Made by a program: the position numbers and the translations under genes
Notes under the pieces: generated by a model
What the model saw: only the letters and a program-made list of their open reading frames with translations
Database searches by the model: none
Told to the model about the DNA's origin: nothing
Assembly (NCBI GenBank): GCA_026396945.1
Contig: JAPLVX010000094.1
Span: 1 to 7,404, forward strand
DNA from: Candidatus Falkowiibacteriota bacterium
GTDB lineage: Bacteria; Patescibacteriota; Patescibacteriia; Patescibacteriales; UBA12465
DNA length: 7,404 nucleotides
Reading direction: 5' to 3'
Shown: positions 1 to 6,387 of the stretch, one piece after another
How positions within the stretch are numbered: the stretch's first letter is position 1
Layout of the letters: every line of letters starts with the position of its first letter

Positions 1-1
1 G

Positions 2-307
2 TTTCTGAAAAACGCCGCCTGGTCAACTTTTTGGGGGCGTCTAATCCCGGTCGTTCGGCATTTAATTTCGATTCCGGCCGGTTTTTGTAAAATGAATTTC
101 GGGAAATTCGTTCTAATGACCGCCCTCGGTTCTTTATTTTGGGTCTCCATTTTAGCCGCTTTTGGTTATTTTTTAGGAGCGGAACAGGGTCTGATTTTGA
201 AGTATGCGGGGGAAATTTCTTATCTCTTTTTAATAATTTTCGTTTTGTTAGTTTTATATAAGGTTTGGCAAAACAGAAAGAGGCGCCGGGCAAATTTATC
301 TGAATAG
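2..307 (+). CDS. DedA/VTT-family membrane protein, C-terminal part (5' end outside window)
   Basis: The reading frame is open from base 2, so the gene begins before the window. The Met codon at 92 is internal, because the 30 codons before it already carry family motifs. About 101 residues are visible. Near the start is the DedA signature: a Phe/Trp-Gly-Arg pair, then IPVVR, then IPAGFCKM, followed by a Phe and a TALGSLFW-type membrane entry. A GYFLG turn and a second hydrophobic stretch follow, and the protein ends in a short basic tail (QNRKRRR) that should be cytoplasmic. DedA/VTT proteins are inner-membrane proteins; several act as lipid or undecaprenyl-phosphate transporters, and others support membrane homeostasis. 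The substrate cannot be told from this fragment. The stop is TAG. The gene converges on the deformylase operon and shares its terminator hairpin. Family assignment is firm, specific function is not. Confidence 0.88.
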   Translation, partial: FLKNAAWSTFWGRLIPVVRHLISIPAGFCKMNFGKFVLMTALGSLFWVSILAAFGYFLGAEQGLILKYAGEISYLFLIIFVLLVLYKVWQNRKRRRANLSE

Positions 308-317
308 ATTCTTTTCT

Positions 318-347
318 AAAAAAAACATCCGCCGAGGATGCTTTTTT
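318..347. terminator. Bidirectional intrinsic terminator between convergent genes
   Basis: A 5-bp GC-rich stem (CATCC at 326-330 with GGATG at 336-340, loop GCCGA) is flanked by eight A's on the left (318-325) and six T's on the right (342-347). Read on the + strand it ends the DedA transcript with a T-tract; read on the minus strand it ends the deformylase operon with an eight-T tract. The A and T flanks can also pair and lengthen the stem around one A-C mismatch. The position between two convergent stop codons fits this role. Confidence 0.8.
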
Positions 348-376
348 GTTTAGTAAAGTTTCTATTAATTAGTTCT

Positions 377-853
377 TTAAGCATTCTTTTCTAAGCGATC
401 AATAAACAGGATTCCCTCCAAGTGATCAATCTCGTGCTGCAAAACGCGGGCTAATAAATCCTCCGCTTGAAGTTTTTGTTTTTTGCCGGTCTGATCAATA
501 TAAATACAGTTTATTTTTTTATGGCGTTTAACTGGGCCATAAATAATTTCTCCATCTTTTGCTAAGACTGAGAGACAGCCCTCTTCGCCGACTTCCTGAG
601 CCCAGGATTTTTTGGTTATTTTAGGATTAATTAAAAAAAGTGTTTTGTCATTATCGTTCACTACAATTATCCGAATATTTTGACCAATCTGTGGCGCCGC
701 CAAACCGGCGCCATCCTTATTTCTCATGGTGCGCTCCATATCTAAAAGCAAACGTTTGATGGTCGCGCTTTTTATATCTTTTTCTCCCAGTTCTGCTGAT
801 TTTTTTCTCAAGATTAGGTTGGGATGAGTAATTATTTTTAAAATTTTAGGCAT
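377..853 (-). CDS. def: Peptide deformylase
   Basis: This is a 158-residue metalloenzyme of usual family length that removes the N-formyl group from the initiator Met of nascent proteins in the cytoplasm. All three hallmark motifs are intact. Motif 1 is GAGLAAPQ (residues 48-55), motif 2 is EGCLS (91-95, metal-binding Cys93), and motif 3 is HEIDH (140-144), in which His140 and His144 bind the metal and Glu141 is the catalytic base. The N-terminal ITHPNLILRKKS stretch also matches the family. The start is the only sensible Met before that stretch. It is the last gene of a four-gene minus-strand operon, 9 bases behind the 98-residue gene, and is followed by the hairpin at 318-347. No Shine-Dalgarno sequence is visible upstream. 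The identification is secure. Confidence 0.97.
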   Translation of the reverse strand: MPKILKIITHPNLILRKKSAELGEKDIKSATIKRLLLDMERTMRNKDGAGLAAPQIGQNIRIIVVNDNDKTLFLINPKITKKSWAQEVGEEGCLSVLAKDGEIIYGPVKRHKKINCIYIDQTGKKQKLQAEDLLARVLQHEIDHLEGILFIDRLEKNA

Positions 854-862
854 AATTGTTTT

Positions 863-1159
863 TTATCGATTGCCCGAAGAATCGACTTCTATTTTTTTAT
901 CAATATTGCTCTGGTCAATAACTTTAAAAAAATATTTCCACTTTAAACCGTTTTTGCATAGTTCCTTGGTATCGATTAGAGCCGCTTCAACGATATTGGT
1001 CGGCTTTTCTTTGCAGATTTTGAAAACAGCGGAACGTTTAAATTCAGGGATGCTTAATTCTTTGATTATTCTGAGCGCCAAGTCTTGCCAGGGGTAGGCC
1101 GGCGGCTTAATGGTGGTTTTATTTTTTAAAATGTCGGAAAATGAATTAAACTCCGCCAT
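863..1159 (-). CDS. Conserved-looking small protein of unknown function (98 aa)
   Basis: I cannot assign a function. The protein is soluble-looking, with no signal peptide or membrane segment. Visible stretches are KPPAYPWQDLALRIIKEL (about 18-35), SAVFKICKEKP (43-53), and an aromatic C-terminal segment around GLKWKYFFKVID (71-82), followed by a charged tail. The pattern of amphipathic helices followed by a short aromatic strand suggests one compact domain. My unverified impression is that similar small proteins occur in other Patescibacteria. It sits between the LigB/MEMO-like gene (1 base away) and def (9 bases away), so it is co-transcribed and probably translationally coupled. The shorter + strand frame overlapping it has no supporting features. 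That the gene is real rests on operon spacing and protein-like composition. Confidence 0.8.
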   Translation of the reverse strand: MAEFNSFSDILKNKTTIKPPAYPWQDLALRIIKELSIPEFKRSAVFKICKEKPTNIVEAALIDTKELCKNGLKWKYFFKVIDQSNIDKKIEVDSSGNR

Positions 1160-1160
1160 A

Positions 1161-1955
1161 TTAAATTAATTTAAAATCCATAGATAAGTAACCAATACCG
1201 AAATCGGTTTGATAAGCTAAAACTTGCGGCTCGTATCTTAAGTTTTCTAAAATCCCCAATAAGATAGTAATTGACTTTAAGCCGCATTCGCCGGCGTCTT
1301 TGATCAGGTTCTGATCGAGGTTTAAAATATTATTGTGCCCGTCCTCCGGTTTATTTAAATACTCAATTAATTTATTATCGAATTTAGCTCCCTTAGGTGA
1401 ATAGCCGCCCGGCGAGCTCTTCTTTAAACGATGCGACAAATCGCCGGAAGCAATGACGGCGATTTTGGCCGGATTATTATTAAGCAGCGGAAATAAAGCT
1501 TGGCCCAAGGACCAATGCTTGTCTAAATCTAATTCCGAATAATATAAAATAAGCGCTTTTAGATTAGGAATTTGTTCATTTATTAGATACAGGGGAATTG
1601 CGCTACCATAGTCTAGTTTTATTTCGGTGATTTGCTGGATATTAAAGGTTTTTTTTAGATTATCCTTGATATTATAAGCCAGGGCTAAATCGCCTTTAAT
1701 TTTTTTATTATTCAAAAAACCAAATTCTTCCAAACTAAGCCCAAACTCTGGCGCGGTATTAATAGTGAAGATATCGGCCTGGATCGGACCGTGCGGGGAA
1801 AGTAAAAAAATTGTGGTGATTTCCTTGGCCTTAAGATCGTCGATTATTTTTTGATAAGCGGCCACGGTTTTCTGCAAAAATTTATAATTACTTTTTCCGA
1901 TCTCCGGGATGAGAAGCGGAGAGTGAGGCAGGAGGGCCGCTGCTAAAATAGGCAT
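1161..1955 (-). CDS. LigB/MEMO-family protein (class III extradiol dioxygenase-like; AmmeMemoRadiSam system protein B-like)
   Basis: The 264-residue protein has the class III extradiol dioxygenase LigB fold signature. The motifs, in order, are LLPHSPLLIPEIG (His11), LSPHGP (His55), LDYGSAIPLYL (114-124), IASGDLSHRL (His175) and AGECGLKSI (221-229, Glu223 and Cys224). In LigB enzymes two N-terminal His and a late Glu bind iron, and the His after SGDL acts in catalysis. MEMO-type relatives keep the fold without a proven dioxygenase activity. Here the usual LDHG motif reads LDYG, with Tyr116 in place of His. Aromatic-ring cleavage is unlikely in such a small genome, so the MEMO-like group of the AmmeMemoRadiSam set is the better label. 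No AMMECR1 or radical SAM partner is visible. The gene lies 3 bases after the secreted protein gene and 1 base before the 98-residue gene. Family is firm, activity unknown. Confidence 0.82.
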   Translation of the reverse strand: MPILAAALLPHSPLLIPEIGKSNYKFLQKTVAAYQKIIDDLKAKEITTIFLLSPHGPIQADIFTINTAPEFGLSLEEFGFLNNKKIKGDLALAYNIKDNLKKTFNIQQITEIKLDYGSAIPLYLINEQIPNLKALILYYSELDLDKHWSLGQALFPLLNNNPAKIAVIASGDLSHRLKKSSPGGYSPKGAKFDNKLIEYLNKPEDGHNNILNLDQNLIKDAGECGLKSITILLGILENLRYEPQVLAYQTDFGIGYLSMDFKLI

Positions 1956-1958
1956 ATT

Positions 1959-3449
1959 TTAATTATTAATTATTTCACCGAGCGGATAATAGTATAATAA
2001 TTGCGGTGAGATGGTTGAGATATTATCCGGGTTATAGCCCAAAGTTTTTAGAGTCTCAAGACTGGCGAAAGGTCTTTTCTGACCGTTAGAGATTAAATAA
2101 ATCGTTTCGTTGGCAGTTGATTTTACGAGTTCGCCGTCACTGAGTAGAATCGGGTCAACCGTTTTGTAAGTGTTTAATTCTTTGGCGCTGGTTTTAATTA
2201 TTTTCTTGCCTTTAAACTTAAGCGTTATTAATAATTTATCTAAAATTGGAGCCTTGGTCCCGTTTTCCGCAAAATAAATGCCCCCAGTTTTAGTGTCCTG
2301 CAGTAGGGCGCCTAGCGGATAGGTAGAGGTGGCCGTTAGATTAAGGCCATTTTGGTAGTTATTTAATTCGTCAAAAGTAGCCTCGACAATTTCGGCGGGG
2401 TTAAAGCCGATTTTTTTAAATACTGACCAGCTAACGATTCCTCTTTTCTCATTACCAACTAAAAGATAAACATTATTCTTCGGCGATTTAACGATTGAGT
2501 AATTGGGAAATTTTATTGGCGTGCCCGGTTCATAATTATCTAAAACACTTTTATCAACGACAATAATTTGGTTAGTATTAAACCGAGACATTAGCACGCT
2601 TTTGCTGACGAAGGGCCTTTTCTTACCGCCCTCAATCAAGAAAACGCTAGTATCGTCTTTGGCTTGCAGAACCGATCCGTCGGGGTAGCGTTTAATCATT
2701 TTAGGGAAATATCTTTGCCAGATTTTATAAAAATTATAATTACCGTTATAAACGTGGGGGGTGTAATTATATAAAGCGGCCGTGGCTCGATTAGCCGGGG
2801 TAACGGCAATCGGATCGCTGCAAATAGTTCCGTAGGGGTTATTAAAAATGTAAGTTTGTCCGGCCTTGTAAGTATAGTGATCCTGCTCGTTCATGTAAGC
2901 TAAAAATTGCAGAGAAGCGCTATTAACTTGCTTGCCAAAACCTTTATAATAAGGATTGCAAGCCAAGCTGTCAGGGCAACCATAACCAGTCGCCCAGTCT
3001 AAATGTGCCTGGATTGGATTAGAATCTTCAATTAAACTCGCTTCTTTTTGCAGGAGAACTAAGAGAAATTTGGGGTTGACGGTAGTTATGTGCTGACACT
3101 TTAATGATTTTTCCGTTTCGGTCGGATTATCGCTTAAAGTTACACCGCTACAGTCATAATTATTACGCGCCGCATCGTAAATTATTTCGGCGGCTGATTT
3201 TAAAGTGCCGTGGGTGTTAAGAGTTTGATAATTAGCCAAATAGCTACCCTTGTTTTGCAAAAAAGACTGGATTTCCGCTAAACTCATACTGCTATAATCA
3301 TATAAATCATTATCGCCTAGGATATTATTCGGGTTAAAATTGGGGTCAATTGTCCCTTGAGCCATAGCCAAACCGCCTGATAAACATAAAAATAAGGCGC
3401 TCAGAGCGATAATTTTTTGATAATATTTCATATTTTTGTATTTCTTCAT
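1959..3449 (-). CDS. Secreted lysozyme-like protein with four C-terminal repeats
   Basis: The longest frame gives 496 residues. The second Met, at base 3431 (Met7), is the more likely start because the promoter at 3452-3480 would begin transcription near 3445, inside the longer frame. An N-terminal signal peptide (hydrophobic core about 13-28, AMA-Q cleavage near 30/31) predicts export by Sec. The mature N-terminal domain (about 50-250) has helical motifs typical of a lysozyme- or transglycosylase-like fold: SAAEIIYDAA, then LLQKEASLIE with Glu136 as the candidate catalytic acid, then LDWATGYGCPDS and GFGKQV, ending in NYTPHVYNGNYNFYKIWQRYF. Five Cys (100, 118, 158, 164, 210) could form disulfides. 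Residues 255-493 are four degenerate repeats of about 60 residues. There is no LPXTG, lipobox or C-terminal anchor. I infer a cell-wall-acting or surface protein; the enzymatic role is unproven. It is the first gene of the operon. Confidence 0.85.
   Translation of the reverse strand: MKKYKNMKYYQKIIALSALFLCLSGGLAMAQGTIDPNFNPNNILGDNDLYDYSSMSLAEIQSFLQNKGSYLANYQTLNTHGTLKSAAEIIYDAARNNYDCSGVTLSDNPTETEKSLKCQHITTVNPKFLLVLLQKEASLIEDSNPIQAHLDWATGYGCPDSLACNPYYKGFGKQVNSASLQFLAYMNEQDHYTYKAGQTYIFNNPYGTICSDPIAVTPANRATAALYNYTPHVYNGNYNFYKIWQRYFPKMIKRYPDGSVLQAKDDTSVFLIEGGKKRPFVSKSVLMSRFNTNQIIVVDKSVLDNYEPGTPIKFPNYSIVKSPKNNVYLLVGNEKRGIVSWSVFKKIGFNPAEIVEATFDELNNYQNGLNLTATSTYPLGALLQDTKTGGIYFAENGTKAPILDKLLITLKFKGKKIIKTSAKELNTYKTVDPILLSDGELVKSTANETIYLISNGQKRPFASLETLKTLGYNPDNISTISPQLLYYYPLGEIINN
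1968..2687 (-). repeat. Four tandem ~60-residue protein repeats in the secreted protein
   Basis: Residues 255-312, 314-370, 377-434 and 436-493 of the secreted protein align with each other. Each opens with a turn such as YPDGSV or LSDGEL, then a strand ending in V/IYL (VFLI, VYLL, IYFA, IYLI), then a K-R-P/G or K-A-P element (KKRPF, EKRGI, TKAPI, QKRPF), an amphipathic helix, an II-V or I-T segment and a closing LxxY element. The DNA sequences are clearly diverged, so these are old protein repeats and not recent duplications. They probably form small beta-rich modules that bind cell wall or surface ligands; that function is inferred. Confidence 0.8.
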
Positions 3450-3451
3450 CC

Positions 3452-3480
3452 ATTATAATATATTTGTCGTTTTAAGACAA
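3452..3480 (-). promoter_or_regulatory. Sigma-70-type promoter of the secreted protein-LigB-98aa-def operon
   Basis: On the minus strand, TTGTCT (bases 3480-3475) and a perfect TATAAT (3457-3452) are separated by exactly 17 bp. The predicted transcript begins near 3445. That leaves the first ATG (3449) untranscribed and makes the ATG at 3431 the first usable start, with a leader of about 14 bases. The promoter lies just beyond the clpB terminator hairpin, as expected for a new transcription unit. Confidence 0.7.
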
Positions 3481-3491
3481 AGCCTTGGCGT

Positions 3492-3534
3492 CATAAACAA
3501 GAAAGTCCCCACTAGTTATACGCTAGTGGGGACT
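3492..3534 (-). terminator. Intrinsic terminator of clpB
   Basis: A perfect 12-bp inverted repeat (3504-3515 with 3523-3534, 7-base loop, stem containing a run of four G-C pairs) begins 15 bases after the clpB stop codon. On the minus strand the stem is followed by TTCTTGTTT, an interrupted T-rich tail (3503-3495). On the + strand it is not followed by T's, so it acts only on minus-strand transcripts. The strong stem and its position argue for termination despite the imperfect tail. Confidence 0.75.
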
Positions 3535-3549
3535 CTAAAATTGGGCGAG

Positions 3550-6186
3550 TTAGGCTTTCTTCATTAAAATTTTATCATGTTCACCGAGCTCAATTTTCAC
3601 CTTATCGCCGGCGTTTATTTTTCCTTCAATTATCTCCAGGGCTAATTCATCCAAGATAAAAGTCTGGATGACTCTTTTTAGGGGTCGAGCCCCATAGGTA
3701 ATATCATAGCCTTTCTCAGCTAGCATTTTTTTAACTTTTGCTCCAATTTTTAGACCGATATCCTTCAAGTTTAATCTCACTTCGACTTTATTAAGTTCCA
3801 AATCAACAATTTTTTCTAAGGCGACCGGATCCAAGCTCTTGAATAAGACAATCTCGTCAATCCGATTCAAAAACTCTAGCTTAAAATGTTCCCGCAGAAT
3901 TTTATTTATTTTTTCCCGCATTTCTTCAGTGCGGATTTCTTTGTGTTTGTCAGAATCGCTGTTATCACTAAAACCAATTGAATATTGTTTGATGACTTCA
4001 TTGCCTAAATTGGATGTCATGATAATAATGGTGTTTTTGAAATTAACCGCTCGTCCCTTAGAGTCAGTCAGGCGGCCATCATCTAAAATTTGGAGCAGGA
4101 TATTAAAAGTATCCGGGTGGGCTTTTTCAATTTCATCAAAAAGAATAACGCTATAAGGATGACGTCTAATTTTGTCAGTTAATTGTCCGCCGTCGTCATG
4201 CCCGATATAACCCGGGGGAGAACCAATTAATTTAGAAACACTATGCTTCTCCATGTATTCACTCATATCCAATCTAATCAGAGAGTTTTCATTATTAAAC
4301 ATGAATTTGGCTAGAGTTTTTGCCAATTCGGTTTTGCCCACTCCGCTGGGACCGACAAACATAAATGATCCGATTGGTCGTTTTTCTTCATTGATTCCCG
4401 CGCGCGAACGCCGCAAAGCATTAGCGACCGCTTTAATGGCTTCATCTTGTCCGACCACTTCTTTTTTTAATTCTACTTCCGCTTGGCTTAATTTTTTTAT
4501 TTCATTTTCCAGCATTTTATTAACTGGGACTCCGGTCCAACGAGCGACAACCTTAGCGATGTCTTCTTCGTCAACTTCTTCTTTTAAAATTCTCTGGCCC
4601 TTTTTTTGGATTTTGAGCAACTCTTCTTGGCGCTCTTTAATGTTTTTATCAAGTTCCGGGATCAGACCATATTTTATTTTAGCCACTTCGGTTAAATCAG
4701 CGCCTTGGCGTTGGATTATTTCCGCCTTTACTTTCAGGCTATCAATTTCTTTTTTAGAATTTCTGATTTGGGCGATAATGTTTTTTTCGTTGTCCCAATG
4801 AAGCTCTAATTGAGCGGCCTGTTCCTTGAGCTTGGCTAACTCCAAATTTATTGCTCGTAGTTTAGGGGATTTTTTCTCGTTAGCCAAGATTCCCGCCTTA
4901 TTTATTTCTAGCTGTTTTACTTTTCTTTTTAATTGATCAAGTTCATCTGGCATTGAATCAATTTCCATCCGCAATGAAGAAGTGGCTTCATCAATTAAAT
5001 CAACCGCCTTGTCCGGCAAGAAACGGTCGGAAATATAACGACTAGATAATTTGGCGGCCGCGATTAAGGCATTGTCAGTAATCCGGACACCATGATGAAC
5101 CTCGTATTTTTCTTTCAAACCGCGGAGCATATCGATGGCATCTTCAATACTGGGCTCGGCGACGTAAATCGGTTGGAAGCGGCGCTCTAGGGCGGCGTCA
5201 CGTTCAATGTATTTTTGATATTCTTTAGTAGTGGTCGCGCCGATGGTGCGCAAATCACCCCGAGCGAGCGCCGGTTTCAACATGTTGGAAGCGTCCATTG
5301 ATCCCTCCGAAGCCCCAGCCCCGATTAAGGTATGAAGTTCATCAATAAATAAAATGATTCGGCCATTTTGGTTTTTTACTTCTTTCAAAACCGCCTTTAG
5401 TCGGTCTTCAAATTCGCCCCGAAATTTAGCTCCGGCTACCATGGCGCCTAAATCAAGGCTAACAATTTCTTTATTCTTTAAATTTTCCGGAACATCGCCG
5501 GCGACAATTCTTTGGGCCAAACCCTCGACGATGGCGGTTTTTCCGGTACCGGCCTCGCCGATTAAAACCGGATTGTTTTTAGTCCGCCGCAAGAGAACTT
5601 GCATAATGCGGCGGATTTCGGTATCACGACCGATTACCGGGTCAAGTTTCTCTTGACGCGCCAGCTCGGTCAAATTAGTTGTATATTTTTCCAAAACTTT
5701 AAATTTGTTTTCCGGAAACGGATCAGTAATAGTTTGGCCGTCGCGAAGTTCATTTAAAATATTTTTAACATTTTCATAATTCACCTTAAACTTCAAGAGA
5801 ATAGCTTGGGCAGAAGAGGGAATCCCGATTAAAGCTAAGAAAATATGTTCGGTGGAAATAAATTCATCATTTAAGCCATCGGCCTCTTTTTGCGATCGCT
5901 CTAAAATAAAAGCGGTTTCGTTAGTTCCGGAAACGGTTTGTAAGGGACCGGTAGTTTTCGGGGGGTTGGTTTTAGGCAATTTTTTTATCTCATTCAAAGT
6001 GTAAGTTTCAATTATTTCCGGATCAATTTTTAGTTTTTCCAAGATTGATCTAACAATACTTTCCGGCTGTTCTAATAAAGCCAAAAGAATATGAAGAGAT
6101 TCAATATTAGCTTGCCCATTATTATGAGCGATCATTTGCGAATTTATAATCGCCTCTTGTGATTTATCAGTAAATTTATTAAACAT
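3550..6186 (-). CDS. clpB: ATP-dependent protein disaggregase ClpB (Hsp100)
   Basis: This 878-residue protein matches ClpB along its full length. It is a hexameric AAA+ chaperone that, in known systems, works with DnaK to pull proteins out of aggregates. A double Clp N domain (about 1-150) is followed by the first ATPase module: Walker A GEAGTGKT (210-217), pore loop AKFRGEF (253-259), Walker B ILFIDE (278-283) and arginine fingers 335/336. A ClpB-length coiled-coil middle domain spans about 405-550. The second module has Walker A GPSGVGKT (612-619), pore loop GYIG (659-662), Walker B VILFDE (680-685), sensor TSN (724-726), NRID with Arg775, and the GARPL sensor-2 motif (832-836). All catalytic residues are present. 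One oddity is SIGF (736-739), at the site of the ClpP-docking loop of ClpA and ClpC. The gene is monocistronic, under a CIRCE-controlled promoter, and closed by the hairpin at 3504-3534. Confidence 0.96.
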   Translation of the reverse strand: MFNKFTDKSQEAIINSQMIAHNNGQANIESLHILLALLEQPESIVRSILEKLKIDPEIIETYTLNEIKKLPKTNPPKTTGPLQTVSGTNETAFILERSQKEADGLNDEFISTEHIFLALIGIPSSAQAILLKFKVNYENVKNILNELRDGQTITDPFPENKFKVLEKYTTNLTELARQEKLDPVIGRDTEIRRIMQVLLRRTKNNPVLIGEAGTGKTAIVEGLAQRIVAGDVPENLKNKEIVSLDLGAMVAGAKFRGEFEDRLKAVLKEVKNQNGRIILFIDELHTLIGAGASEGSMDASNMLKPALARGDLRTIGATTTKEYQKYIERDAALERRFQPIYVAEPSIEDAIDMLRGLKEKYEVHHGVRITDNALIAAAKLSSRYISDRFLPDKAVDLIDEATSSLRMEIDSMPDELDQLKRKVKQLEINKAGILANEKKSPKLRAINLELAKLKEQAAQLELHWDNEKNIIAQIRNSKKEIDSLKVKAEIIQRQGADLTEVAKIKYGLIPELDKNIKERQEELLKIQKKGQRILKEEVDEEDIAKVVARWTGVPVNKMLENEIKKLSQAEVELKKEVVGQDEAIKAVANALRRSRAGINEEKRPIGSFMFVGPSGVGKTELAKTLAKFMFNNENSLIRLDMSEYMEKHSVSKLIGSPPGYIGHDDGGQLTDKIRRHPYSVILFDEIEKAHPDTFNILLQILDDGRLTDSKGRAVNFKNTIIIMTSNLGNEVIKQYSIGFSDNSDSDKHKEIRTEEMREKINKILREHFKLEFLNRIDEIVLFKSLDPVALEKIVDLELNKVEVRLNLKDIGLKIGAKVKKMLAEKGYDITYGARPLKRVIQTFILDELALEIIEGKINAGDKVKIELGEHDKILMKKA

Positions 6187-6219
6187 ATAATTAATTTTTA
6201 GCTAAATAATTTTTCGTTT

Positions 6220-6228
6220 TTAACACTC
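6220..6228. promoter_or_regulatory. Extra CIRCE-like half-site
   Basis: TTAACACTC matches the CIRCE left arm TTAGCACTC at eight of nine positions and has the same orientation. It lies 14 bp from that arm (5 bp between the two elements), within the clpB leader. It may be a remnant of, or an accessory to, the main HrcA operator. Confidence 0.4.
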
Positions 6229-6233
6229 ACTTT

Positions 6234-6260
6234 TTAGCACTCGCAAGACACGAGTGCTAA
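6234..6260. promoter_or_regulatory. CIRCE operator (HrcA-binding inverted repeat)
   Basis: The sequence is a perfect TTAGCACTC-N9-GAGTGCTAA, the canonical CIRCE element bound by the heat-shock repressor HrcA. It covers the predicted clpB start of transcription (about 6258) and the beginning of the leader, the usual place for this operator. It implies that the genome encodes HrcA and that clpB is derepressed on heat or folding stress. CIRCE most often controls groE and dnaK, but clpB control is known in Mollicutes such as Mycoplasma. Confidence 0.96.
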
Positions 6261-6264
6261 ATTA

Positions 6265-6293
6265 AATATAATACAGGCAAGAACGCTTGTCAA
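6265..6293 (-). promoter_or_regulatory. clpB housekeeping (sigma-70-type) promoter
   Basis: On the minus strand a perfect TTGACA (6293-6288) and TATATT (6270-6265) are separated by 17 bp. Transcription should start near 6258, giving a leader of about 72 bases that contains the CIRCE repeat and the extra half-site. No Shine-Dalgarno sequence precedes the ATG at 6186. Confidence 0.85.
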
Positions 6294-6346
6294 CTATGAT
6301 GACGCGGTCGCTCCCGGGTAATTCAGATGCCGATTTTTTTATTTTA

Positions 6347-6355
6347 TGTTATAAT
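6347..6355 (+). promoter_or_regulatory. Extended -10 promoter of the small membrane protein-Clp operon
   Basis: TGTTATAAT is a perfect extended -10 element (TGnTATAAT). No convincing -35 hexamer lies 16-18 bp upstream, which is normal for this promoter class. The predicted start near 6362 gives a leader of about 26 bases before the ATG at 6388. The element is about 87 bp from the CIRCE operator, so HrcA is not expected to act on it directly. Confidence 0.65.
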
Positions 6356-6387
6356 TAAACCATCTAAATCTAATAATTAAGCGATTC

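Noticed and set aside
92..307. Treating the Met at 92 as the start of a 71-residue membrane protein
   Set aside because: The frame is open upstream to the window edge and encodes the DedA GR-IPVVR-IPAG signature before this Met, so it is the tail of a longer gene.
870..1097. Open frame on the + strand opposite the 98-residue gene
   Set aside because: It is antisense to a gene that fits the minus-strand operon spacing, and has no domain, promoter or ribosome-binding support.
3839..4156. Open frame on the + strand inside clpB
   Set aside because: It is a reverse-strand shadow of the conserved second ATPase module of ClpB.
4253..4801. 182-codon + strand frame inside clpB
   Set aside because: Its length comes from the codon bias of the ClpB second ATPase module and coiled-coil region on the other strand; the protein is Ser-rich and matches nothing I know.
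5354..5656. 100-codon + strand frame inside clpB
   Set aside because: It is antisense to the first Walker A and Walker B region, with no independent evidence.
6278..6289. Small inverted repeat CAAG-AACG-CTTG near the clpB -35 box
   Set aside because: A 4-bp stem inside a promoter is expected by chance and has no T-tract or known operator shape.
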